From Hyphomonadaceae bacterium (lineage in GTDB: Bacteria; Pseudomonadota; Alphaproteobacteria; Caulobacterales; Aquidulcibacteraceae), in the NCBI GenBank assembly GCA_021299265.1, contig JAJTGP010000071.1:1-34166 (forward strand): 34,166 nt of DNA. The letters are read 5' to 3'. Positions 1 through 7,004 of this stretch are shown piece by piece (position 1 is the first letter of the stretch; each line of letters starts with the position of its first letter). The notes below the pieces were generated by a model that did no database searches, was not told the origin of the DNA, and was given only the letters and a program-made list of their open reading frames with translations. A program made the translations under genes and the position numbers.

Positions 1-1198
1 ACAAGGAAGCACCTAAGCCGATGTTCACCAAAACGCTGATCAAGGCAAAATTCATCGGCCTTTTGGTGTCGCCCCGCGCGAAGAAGGGTGGGGCCAGAAT
101 GCGGATCAGGACAAAGGCGGGCACGCCCCAGCCATAATGGAACAAGGCATCTGCGGTGGCGCGCGCATCGGCCTCGGTGAACTGGCCACCCGCCCAAAAG
201 CCCTGCATCAAGAAAAAGGGCACCACGACCAAAGCCGCCGCCGCTGGCAAGGTAAAGGCCATGGACAGAACAAAAGCTTCGTCCAAAGCCTTGGTGTCGT
301 CACCCGTTTCAGGGCTGGCAACAGCGCGCGCCAAGCGCGGCAATAAAGCGACCCCAATCGCCACCCCGATCAGGCCCAAGGGCAGCTGAAACAAGCGGTC
401 GGCCGCATAAAGCCAGGACTTGGCACCCACTTCAAAGCTTGAAAGCGACTGGCTGACCAGCACGTTCAAATGCGTGGCACTGCCCGCGATCACCGACGGA
501 CCCATGACGGTCACAATGGCCTTCACCTCTGGCGTTAAGCGCGGCACGCGAAAGCCGATGCGAACTCCTAAGCGCCGACAGCCAATATAAAGGGCTAAGG
601 CCTGCAACACCCCGGCAATCGTAATGGCCACCGCCGCATTGATCGCCGCTTGGGTTGGCTCCCGCACAAAGATGACGGCACCGAGGATGGTTAGGTTCAA
701 AAGTGTCGGCGCGGCAGCTGACAGAGCAAACTTGCCAGCGGTGTTCAACACGCCCGAAAACAACGAACTCATGGCCATGCCGACGAGATAGGGCATGGTG
801 ATCTGGGTCAGCAGAATGGCAAATTGGAACGCTTGCGGCTTATCGGCATAGCCCCCGTGGATCACCAGCATGATCCAAGGCATGGCCAATTGCGCCAAGA
901 TGGTGACCATGGCCGCAACCAAAGTCAGTACCGAGAAAGCTTGGCTCGCCACTTCGGCGGCTTTATCCTTGCCAATCTCGGCCTGTGTTTTGGCATAGAG
1001 CGGCACAAAGGCCTGACTAAAGGCACCCTCTGCTAAGATCCGCCGGAACAAATTAGGGAAAGTTTGTGCGGTTGCAAAGGCGTCGCCCACCCAGCCTGCA
1101 CCCAAAAGATTAGAGATCGCCCGATCACGGGCATAGCCCAACAGGCGGCTCAATAAGGTGAAACCAGCTTGAACAAGGGTATTGCGGGCAAGCGACAT
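1..1198 (-). CDS. murJ: Lipid II flippase MurJ (partial, 3' end missing)
   Basis: This gene is absent from the ORF track because it runs off the left edge. Translating the minus strand from the ATG at 1198 gives MSLARNTLVQAGF, then LLSRLLGYARDRAISNLLGAG, which is the typical MurJ/MviN amino terminus, followed by many hydrophobic segments. About 399 residues are visible of a family usually 500-530 long. MurJ belongs to the MOP exporter superfamily and flips lipid-linked peptidoglycan precursor across the inner membrane. The family-typical stretch AEGAFSQAFVPLYA is present near residue 60. It is divergent from the chorismate mutase gene with about 127 bases between the starts. The frame is open throughout. 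Identification is firm; the C-terminus cannot be judged. Confidence 0.95.
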   Translation of the reverse strand, partial: MSLARNTLVQAGFTLLSRLLGYARDRAISNLLGAGWVGDAFATAQTFPNLFRRILAEGAFSQAFVPLYAKTQAEIGKDKAAEVASQAFSVLTLVAAMVTILAQLAMPWIMLVIHGGYADKPQAFQFAILLTQITMPYLVGMAMSSLFSGVLNTAGKFALSAAAPTLLNLTILGAVIFVREPTQAAINAAVAITIAGVLQALALYIGCRRLGVRIGFRVPRLTPEVKAIVTVMGPSVIAGSATHLNVLVSQSLSSFEVGAKSWLYAADRLFQLPLGLIGVAIGVALLPRLARAVASPETGDDTKALDEAFVLSMAFTLPAAAALVVVPFFLMQGFWAGGQFTEADARATADALFHYGWGVPAFVLIRILAPPFFARGDTKRPMNFALISVLVNIGLGASL

Positions 1199-1325
1199 CG
1201 ACAGATTAGCTCCAGTTGCTGCACCACTAACCTGTGCGGATCAATTCCGGGAGGGTGGCTGCTGACATTGACCAAATTCAGGCAATTATCTTGCGCAAAC
1301 AAGGTTTTTTCACCATGGTTGGGGC

Positions 1326-2075
1326 ATGAATATGCCCGCACCTCGTTCGTCTGCCCCTCTCCCCACCGATATGACGGCCCTGCGGGAGGCGATTGACGCG
1401 ATTGACGGGCAATTGGCGCGCCTGATTGCGCAACGTTCTGGCTTGGCACGCGCCATTGCCGAAGCCAAGAAAGCGGCAGGCGATTCGGGCTTTGGGTGGC
1501 GACCCGCGCGCGAGATCGACATCTTGCGCGGGTTGATTGCGCGGGAGCCTGACCTAGACCCGGCTTTGGCTGCCGCCGTGTGGCGGGCCCTGATCTCCGC
1601 CAATCTCGCGGCTCAAGGTGGGCTGGATGTCGTCACCACATTAGAAGCAGCCCCTTGGGCGAAACTGGCCTTTGGATCAGCCAGCGAGACGCGCATCTTA
1701 TCCGCCTCTGAGGCTTTGATGGCTGCCAAGCAGGGGGCCAGAACCATTGCGTGCCTGCCTTGGCCCGCAGAGAATGAAAGCTGGTGGGTTGACTTGTTAG
1801 ATGTGAGCTTGGCCGGCGTACATGTCTGTGCGGCAAGCCCACAGATTGTCGCGCATGACGCGCCAGCTTCGCTGCTACTTGCCCATCGAGCGCCTGAAGC
1901 ATCGGGTGGAGACATCAGTCTTTTGGCTGGCCCTAAAGCAGCCTTGGCAGGCTATCAGGGTCATGTCCTCAGCCAGCAGGGCGACATGGTCCTTATCCAA
2001 ATTCCGGGCTTTATCGACCTCGATGAGCCTTTGGAGGCGGGCGTCCGCCTGATTGGTAGCTTCGCTTTGGCTTAG
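1326..2075 (+). CDS. Chorismate mutase (AroQ type) with unassigned C-terminal half
   Basis: Residues about 16-95 match an AroQ-type chorismate mutase, which converts chorismate to prephenate for Phe/Tyr synthesis. The helix pattern LREAIDAIDGQLARLIAQRSGLA is followed by AEAKK and then RPAREIDIL, which supply the expected active-site Arg, Lys and Arg/Glu positions. The remaining 150 or so residues are not a prephenate dehydratase or dehydrogenase that I can recognise. They contain short beta-like hydrophobic stretches and end in VRLIGSFALA. A lone AroQ enzyme is about 90-100 aa, so this is an extended form. ATGs lie at 1326, 1332 and 1371; the first is kept, with no strong Shine-Dalgarno to decide. 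The gene ends four bases into the convergent DUF1330 gene. Confidence 0.85.
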   Translation: MNMPAPRSSAPLPTDMTALREAIDAIDGQLARLIAQRSGLARAIAEAKKAAGDSGFGWRPAREIDILRGLIAREPDLDPALAAAVWRALISANLAAQGGLDVVTTLEAAPWAKLAFGSASETRILSASEALMAAKQGARTIACLPWPAENESWWVDLLDVSLAGVHVCAASPQIVAHDAPASLLLAHRAPEASGGDISLLAGPKAALAGYQGHVLSQQGDMVLIQIPGFIDLDEPLEAGVRLIGSFALA

Positions 2076-2401
2076 GAAGCGAACGCTGCCTCGATCACAG
2101 GCAGAAAATGCGTTCGAATGCGGGCTGCCCTCATCCGCTTTTCTGCCCAGGGTCTATAGGCTGCTGAGGCCTGCCAATCGAGATAGGTCTGCGCCGTGGG
2201 CCAGTAAGAAACAACCATATTGATGGCTTCGGTTGTGCCCTGATGCAGGTGCCATCCCGAGGTGAGATTACGGGCGCCGACCTCGGCCATCTGCGGCGCA
2301 ATCGCAGCAACATAATCCCGCATCGTCTCAGAATCCAAAACATCCAAAACTTCGACGAGCACCAAGACGGCCTGATCGGCACGAAAGGATTGCTGGAACA
2401 T
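2072..2401 (-). CDS. DUF1330-like small protein
   Basis: This 109-aa soluble protein looks like a single-domain dimeric alpha/beta-barrel protein of the DUF1330 type. Features are an amino-terminal strand VLVLVEVLDV, a central WHLHQGTTEAINMVVSYWPT and the downstream Y..WA..RM.A segment. No biochemical role is established for this group. It is the last gene of a minus-strand set after the NmrA-like reductase and the GST, starting 11 bases past the GST stop. An AGGA sits about 10 bases upstream of its ATG. Its stop overlaps the stop region of the convergent chorismate mutase gene. The family assignment is by general pattern only. Confidence 0.7.
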   Translation of the reverse strand: MFQQSFRADQAVLVLVEVLDVLDSETMRDYVAAIAPQMAEVGARNLTSGWHLHQGTTEAINMVVSYWPTAQTYLDWQASAAYRPWAEKRMRAARIRTHFLPVIEAAFAS

Positions 2402-2412
2402 TTGGGCAGATC

Positions 2413-3045
2413 CTATGGTTGCTGTGGCTGCGGATAGGCCCGCTGTACAGCCGGACGGGTTTGCAGCCTCTCAACCCATTCTTGAACGTGCGGATAAGGT
2501 GTGAAATCCACTGACAGCAGGGGCGGGAGGGCGGCCACCCAAGGGAAGATGGCGATATCAGCAATCGTATAATTGGCACCTACCACATACGCATGCTGGC
2601 TCAACTGAGCGTTCAATACAGTCAAGAGCCGATGCATTTCGCGTTGATAGCGGGAGATTGGATAGTCCAGCTTTTCCGGCGCAAGGGCAGTGAAGTGGAA
2701 ATATTGCCCGATCATGGGTCCAATGCCTGCCATTTGCCACATAAGCCATTGAAACGTTGTGGACCGATCAGGCTCTTGCCGAGGGAGCAGGTCAGAACCC
2801 GCCTTCTCCGCCAGATAAATGAGAATGGCTCCACTTTCGAAGACGGTGTGGGGCAGCCCAGTCGGGCCGTGCTCGTCGACGATGGCAGGAATTTTGGCAT
2901 TCGGACTGGCAGCAAGAACCCCGTCGCTGCGCACAGCATCGGACAGGGGATCAATCATAATCTCCTGATAAGGCAAGCCCAATTCCTCAAGCAGGAGGAT
3001 CACTTTCTTCGGGTTAGGCGTTTGCCAGCTATAGACGCGGATCAT
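2413..3045 (-). CDS. Glutathione S-transferase, YfcG/Ure2-like
   Basis: This is a cytosolic GST of about 210 aa. The thioredoxin-like N-terminal domain carries the TPNPKKVILLLEELG active-site helix typical of the YfcG/nu class. It also has the AKIPAIVD cis-Pro strand and the ESGAILIYLAEK glutathione gamma-glutamyl contact. The all-alpha C-terminal domain includes YTIADIAIFPW with the N-capping Asp. YfcG-like enzymes act in glutathione-dependent disulfide reduction or detoxification. I chose the ATG at 3045 over the track's TTG at 3051 because AGGGGA precedes the ATG at good spacing and the upstream gene's TGA ends two bases before it. It is probably translated from the same message as the NmrA-like reductase. 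Confidence 0.9.
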   Translation of the reverse strand: MIRVYSWQTPNPKKVILLLEELGLPYQEIMIDPLSDAVRSDGVLAASPNAKIPAIVDEHGPTGLPHTVFESGAILIYLAEKAGSDLLPRQEPDRSTTFQWLMWQMAGIGPMIGQYFHFTALAPEKLDYPISRYQREMHRLLTVLNAQLSQHAYVVGANYTIADIAIFPWVAALPPLLSVDFTPYPHVQEWVERLQTRPAVQRAYPQPQQP

Positions 3046-3047
3046 GG

Positions 3048-3914
3048 TCAATTCCCCTGTTCGCCGAATAGAGCGGCGTGACGCGCCATGAAGGCATCAA
3101 AAGATGTGGCAGGACGACCCAACAGACTCTGAACGTCAGGCGTGGTGGCCGCGAAGGCACCCGTGGCAACAGCACTATAAAACTCCACCAGCGTGTGGGC
3201 CATCCAAGCGGGCATGCCCGCCGTGAGCATCGATTGTTCTGCAGCCACACCGGGGACCGCGACATAGTGGACGGGCTTGCCAATCGCGGATGCAATTTTA
3301 TCGGCGACCATATCGAAGCTGAGGGATTCTGGCCCCGTGAGCACATAGGTCTGGCCCAGATGACCGTCTTCGGTTAGCGCTTTGACAACGACAGCCGCGA
3401 CATCTGCAATGTCAACAAGGCTTTGCTTTGCATCGCCCGTGGGCTGGTAAAATGCCCCTTGTGATCGGATCGTCTCCACACTCCAGAGCAGGTTTTGCAT
3501 AAATGAATTCGGCTGAATGATCGTGTAGCCTATACCCGATTGGCGCAAATAGGCATCGGTTTGTCCGTGACTGCGGATAAGGGCGGCGGGCGAGTTGGCT
3601 CCGGCGGTCATGCCGGAAAGTTTGACAAAGCGGCGCACCCCACAGCTCTGCGCCACATCTACCAAGCGCTGCATCCATTCCGCACTCTTGGGGTTTACGG
3701 GGGTCAAGGCATAAGCGGCTTCCACTCCATTAAAAGCCGCGGCTAGCGCCGAGGCATCGTCGAAATCACCCATCTGGATCTCCACCCCATCGGGCAGTTT
3801 CGCGGCGGAGTCCGCACTATGGGCGAGGACTCGCACGGCATGGCCCGCGGCGAGAAGTTGGCGCGTGACTTCGCTGCCCGTATTGCCCGTGGCACCTGTG
3901 ACAAGAATTTTCAT
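3048..3914 (-). CDS. NmrA-like NAD(P)-binding reductase (QorB-like atypical SDR)
   Basis: This 288-aa protein opens with MKILVTGATGNTGSEV, the GxxGxxG dinucleotide-binding loop of atypical SDR/NmrA-like proteins. Later segments FVKLSGM, YTIIQPNSFMQN and YVLTGPE are typical of the QorB/NmrA group, which includes NADPH-dependent quinone reductases and redox sensors without a full catalytic tetrad. It is the first gene of a set with the GST and DUF1330 genes. An AGGAG lies about 11 bases upstream of the ATG. The divergent LysR regulator starts about 95 bases away and is the likely regulator. The context suggests response to electrophiles or quinones; the substrate is unknown. Confidence 0.88.
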   Translation of the reverse strand: MKILVTGATGNTGSEVTRQLLAAGHAVRVLAHSADSAAKLPDGVEIQMGDFDDASALAAAFNGVEAAYALTPVNPKSAEWMQRLVDVAQSCGVRRFVKLSGMTAGANSPAALIRSHGQTDAYLRQSGIGYTIIQPNSFMQNLLWSVETIRSQGAFYQPTGDAKQSLVDIADVAAVVVKALTEDGHLGQTYVLTGPESLSFDMVADKIASAIGKPVHYVAVPGVAAEQSMLTAGMPAWMAHTLVEFYSAVATGAFAATTPDVQSLLGRPATSFDAFMARHAALFGEQGN

Positions 3915-3935
3915 CTGTATGTTTGCTCCTGTTCG

Positions 3936-4007
3936 TCAGCAACAGGGCTAAGATGGACTTTGCCGAGGAATGAATAAATAATGTGACAAACAACTAATCG
4001 TTGCTGA
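3936..4007. promoter_or_regulatory. Divergent promoter region with 8-bp inverted repeat
   Basis: The sequence TCAGCAAC (3936-3943) is repeated as its exact reverse complement GTTGCTGA (4000-4007), flanking an AT-rich stretch between the divergent NmrA-like and LysR genes. LysR regulators often bind paired sites in such divergent spacers, so these arms are candidate half-sites. The second arm lies just upstream of the LysR ATG at 4010. Confidence 0.35.
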
Positions 4008-4009
4008 AT

Positions 4010-4906
4010 ATGACAACAATCGAACTCTCCGAGCTTCAGGTGCTGGTGAAAGTCGTCCAGACCGGCAGCTTCACCCGAGCGGCTGAACAAATGGGCGCGC
4101 AGAAGGCACACCTCTCACGCGTGATGAGCAAGCTCGAGCGCAAGCTGAACGCGCGCCTGTTGGAGCGCAGCACGCGCGCCCTCACGCTAACCGAAGTCGG
4201 ACGGGACATTTACCACCGCGCCATCGGTGTTCTAGATGCCGTTGAAGACACTGAGCGCGCGGCTCAGCGATTTCTCGGTGAACCCCGTGGTGTTCTGCGT
4301 TTGAGTTGTGGTGTTGAATTTGGCATGCTGGCCGTCAGCCAATGGATCGGGGCCTATTTGGCGAAATATCCCGAGATGCGAGTTGACGCCGATTATTCAG
4401 CGCGCCTTGTCGACATCATCCATGAGGGCTTCGACCTGGCAATCCGAATTGGGCAATTACAGGATTCCCAATTCGTGGCGCGCAAACTTGGGGAAGTCCA
4501 CTACGGTCTATTTGCAAGCCCATCCTATCTTGAACGCCACCCCCGGCCAGAAGAACCAAAAGCCCTGACCGACCACGACCTGCTTGTGTTCACGACAAGT
4601 GGCCAGAACAGAGAATGGCAACTCAAAAGATCCAAGGGTGAAGTCCGACGCATCGCCTTGTCTCCCCGCATGAGCCTCAATAACAGCTTTGCGATACGGG
4701 ATGGGGCACTTGCAGGCCTTGGCATCGCACAACTCCCGTGGATCCTCGCCAAAGACCAAGTTGATGCAGGTACTTTAGTGCAAGTGCTTCCCGATTGGCA
4801 GCGAGAGCCAGAGCCCGTGCATGCCATTTTCCCGAGTAGCAGCTACTTGACGCCCAAAGTCCGGGCCTTCATTGATCTGGCCGTTGCCCGTTTCCCGGAT
4901 CGATAA
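4010..4906 (+). CDS. LysR-family transcriptional regulator
   Basis: This is a LysR-type regulator of about 298 aa. The N-terminal winged helix-turn-helix spans roughly residues 5-62, with SFTRAAEQMGAQKAHLSRVMSKLE as the recognition region and the following R.LTLTEVGR wing. The rest is a periplasmic-binding-like effector domain, including HPRPEEPKALTDHDLLVF. It resembles the CrgA/AaeR-like group that usually regulates an adjacent divergent gene. The track start at 4001 is a TTG; the ATG at 4010 gives a normal LysR amino terminus and is preferred. Its likely target is the divergent NmrA-like/GST/DUF1330 set. The inducer is unknown. Confidence 0.93.
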   Translation: MTTIELSELQVLVKVVQTGSFTRAAEQMGAQKAHLSRVMSKLERKLNARLLERSTRALTLTEVGRDIYHRAIGVLDAVEDTERAAQRFLGEPRGVLRLSCGVEFGMLAVSQWIGAYLAKYPEMRVDADYSARLVDIIHEGFDLAIRIGQLQDSQFVARKLGEVHYGLFASPSYLERHPRPEEPKALTDHDLLVFTTSGQNREWQLKRSKGEVRRIALSPRMSLNNSFAIRDGALAGLGIAQLPWILAKDQVDAGTLVQVLPDWQREPEPVHAIFPSSSYLTPKVRAFIDLAVARFPDR

Positions 4907-4970
4907 GCCGTCCGGCTTGTGCCGTCACGGCGCTGAGTTGGCCGATTGTCCCTCAACATCAACCAAAAAC

Positions 4971-5729
4971 TTAGGCCTCGTAATAGACGTCGGTGAGATA
5001 GAGCCCGTCACTTGGGGCGACTGGGCCACACCGCTTACGGTCCCTGGCCCCTAAGGCGTCGAGCACATCATCCGGGCTCCATTTCCCCCGACCGACTTCC
5101 GACAATGTCCCCATCATGGAACGGACTTGGCGGTGCAGGAAGGAACGGGCCTGAACGCGTGCTTGAATCTCTGGCCCGAACACGCCCTCAACCCGGCGCA
5201 GTTCAAACCGGCTCAAGGTCTTGATCGGGCTTTTGGCCTGACAATCGGCATCCCGGAACGTGGTGAAATCATGCGTGCCGAGAAAGTGATTGGCCGCTTC
5301 TTGCATGCGCGCGACATCATGATCTTGCGACACGCGCCAGACCCGACCTAATTCTAAGGTCAGAGGCGGGCGGCGGTCGACCATGCGGAACAAATAGCCA
5401 CGGGCTTGCGCCGAAAAGCGCGCATGAAAGCTATCGGGAACAGCTTCCACTTGACGGATCGCCACCGGGCCGTAATCGCGCAGCCACGCATTCAACGCCT
5501 CTTGCAAGCGAAACGGGGCCCAATTCTTGGCCAGATCAACATGGATGACTTGGCCTGTCGCATGCACGCCCCGATCCGTACGCCCCGCGGCATGGGTGCG
5601 GCGCAATTCGCCTTCAATCGCCACAATGGCGCGCTCTACCGTGTCTTGCACGCCTTTCCCGTCTGATTGGCTCTGCCAACCAGCGAAATTGGTGCCGTCA
5701 TACTCAAGGGTTAGTTTCCAACGCTGCAT
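4971..5729 (-). CDS. truA: tRNA pseudouridine(38-40) synthase TruA
   Basis: This 252-aa protein matches TruA, which isomerises uridines 38-40 in the anticodon arm of many tRNAs. The N-terminal LTLEYDGTNFAGWQ is diagnostic, and the AAGRTDRGVHA motif holds the catalytic aspartate at residue 52. A second ferredoxin-like half contains the family segment FLHRQVRSMMGTL. Length and ends are normal. Its stop is 64 bases from the end of the convergent LysR gene, with no clear terminator between them. Confidence 0.96.
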   Translation of the reverse strand: MQRWKLTLEYDGTNFAGWQSQSDGKGVQDTVERAIVAIEGELRRTHAAGRTDRGVHATGQVIHVDLAKNWAPFRLQEALNAWLRDYGPVAIRQVEAVPDSFHARFSAQARGYLFRMVDRRPPLTLELGRVWRVSQDHDVARMQEAANHFLGTHDFTTFRDADCQAKSPIKTLSRFELRRVEGVFGPEIQARVQARSFLHRQVRSMMGTLSEVGRGKWSPDDVLDALGARDRKRCGPVAPSDGLYLTDVYYEA

Positions 5730-5838
5730 CAGAAGCGTTTAGCGCAGCATTTAGCCGCTTGCGAACCCCCTTGCTGCGTTGACCTTTTGGCTTCGTCAGC
5801 CTAGCGCAGAGAAAAATGAAAATATGGAACTTATGCTC

Positions 5839-6888
5839 ATGAAAACTCCCCGCGCTTTCTTCAAACCCCTCGCCATTGGTGCGCCTGCGCCATACCGTGA
5901 TCTACCGATTAAGGTGGAGCGGATGATCCACTTTGTGCCGCCGCATTTGGAGAAGGTGCGCGCCAAAGTGCCCGAGATTGCCAAGGGCGTAGACGTTGTT
6001 TTGGGCAATTTGGAAGACGCTATTCCGGCAGACGCGAAAGAAGCCGCTCGCGCAGGCTTTATCGAGATGGCCCGCGAGACCGATTTTGCCGCTTTAGGGA
6101 CAGGTCTATGGACCCGGATCAACTGCCTGAACAGCCCATGGATGCTGGACGATGTGATGGAAATCGTCGCCGCCGTCGGCGACAAACTCGATGTCATCAT
6201 GGTGCCTAAGGTCGAAGGCCCTTGGGACATTCACTATCTCGACCAAATACTGGCCCAATTGGAAGCCAAGGCTGGCGTCACCCGTCCGATCCAATTGCAT
6301 GCGATTCTGGAAACTGCTGAAGGCGTGGCCAATGTGGATGCGATTGCCTTGGCCAGCCCACGTATGCAGGGCATTAGCCTTGGTCCCGCCGATTTGGCAG
6401 CCAGCCGCGCAATGAAGACCACCCGCGTTGGCGGTGGCCATCCGGGCTATCGCGTGGTCGAAGACCCCCATGCCGATGGACGGGCGCGCGTCAGCGTTCA
6501 GCAAGATTTGTGGCATTACACCTTCGCGAAAATGGTCGATGCCTGCCAAACCGCTGGCATCAAACCCTTTTATGGCCCGTTTGGCGACATCAAGGACCTT
6601 GAAGCCTGCGAGCAGCAATTCCGCAATGCCTTCATCATGGGCTGTGCAGGCGCTTGGTCTCTGCATCCAGACCAAATAGCGATCGCCAAAAAAGTCTTCA
6701 GCCCTGATCCGGCCGAAGTGGCTTTCGCCAAGCGCATCCTAGAAGCCATGCCCGATGGCAGCGGTGTCGCCATGCTGGACGGCAAAATGCAAGATGATGC
6801 CACGTGGAAGCAGGCGAAAGTTATGGTCGATAGCGCCAAATTAGTTGCCGCCAAAGACCCCGATATGGCCGCCGCTTACGGCTTCTAA
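5839..6888 (+). CDS. HpcH/HpaI-family CoA lyase, malyl-CoA lyase-like
   Basis: The protein is of the CitE/malyl-CoA lyase type, which cleaves or forms malyl-CoA-type thioesters. The signatures are [17 protein letters not shown] (metal-binding region), [11 protein letters not shown] (substrate Arg), [39 protein letters not shown] and a C-terminal MLDGKMQDD lid segment. This order resembles methylotroph MclA, but here the usual LDLED metal motif reads GNLED. The track's TTG at 5779 is unlikely. ATGs at 5824, 5833 and 5839 compete; 5839 has GGAA at workable distance. Its neighbour ppc follows on the same strand, the same pairing found in serine-cycle clusters. Substrate (malyl-CoA, methylmalyl-CoA or citramalyl-CoA) is unproven. 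Confidence 0.85.
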   Translation: MKTPRAFFKPLAIGAPAPYRDLPIKVERMIHFVPPHLEKVRAKVPEIAKGVDVVLGNLEDAIPADAKEAARAGFIEMARETDFAALGTGLWTRINCLNSPWMLDDVMEIVAAVGDKLDVIMVPKVEGPWDIHYLDQILAQLEAKAGVTRPIQLHAILETAEGVANVDAIALASPRMQGISLGPADLAASRAMKTTRVGGGHPGYRVVEDPHADGRARVSVQQDLWHYTFAKMVDACQTAGIKPFYGPFGDIKDLEACEQQFRNAFIMGCAGAWSLHPDQIAIAKKVFSPDPAEVAFAKRILEAMPDGSGVAMLDGKMQDDATWKQAKVMVDSAKLVAAKDPDMAAAYGF

Positions 6889-6894
6889 GCCCAC

Positions 6895-6957
6895 TTGCCT
6901 GTGAGGCGGGCAGGCATTGCCCGCTGGACGGGCGGGTGCAGCTGTACCGACAGGCAA
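6895..6957 (+). ncRNA. Candidate structured RNA between the lyase gene and ppc
   Basis: The 116-base gap holds a nested set of exact inverted repeats. The outer stem TTGCCTGT/ACAGGCAA (6895-6902 with 6950-6957) encloses a 7-bp hairpin GCGGGCA-GGCAT-TGCCCGC (6906-6924). A second 5-bp hairpin GGTGC-AGCT-GTACC (6935-6948, one G-T pair) also lies inside. Together they form a possible three-way junction. There is no U-tract after it, so a simple terminator is not indicated. It matches no riboswitch class I can name. Confidence 0.4.
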
Positions 6958-7004
6958 CACAGTCACGCCCTTGCCCTTAAGGAAACTTGCCGTCAAATGG
7001 CGCC

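Noticed and set aside
6106-6675. 189-aa antisense ORF inside the lyase gene
   Set aside because: It is a shadow of the real coding frame, with no family resemblance or start signal.
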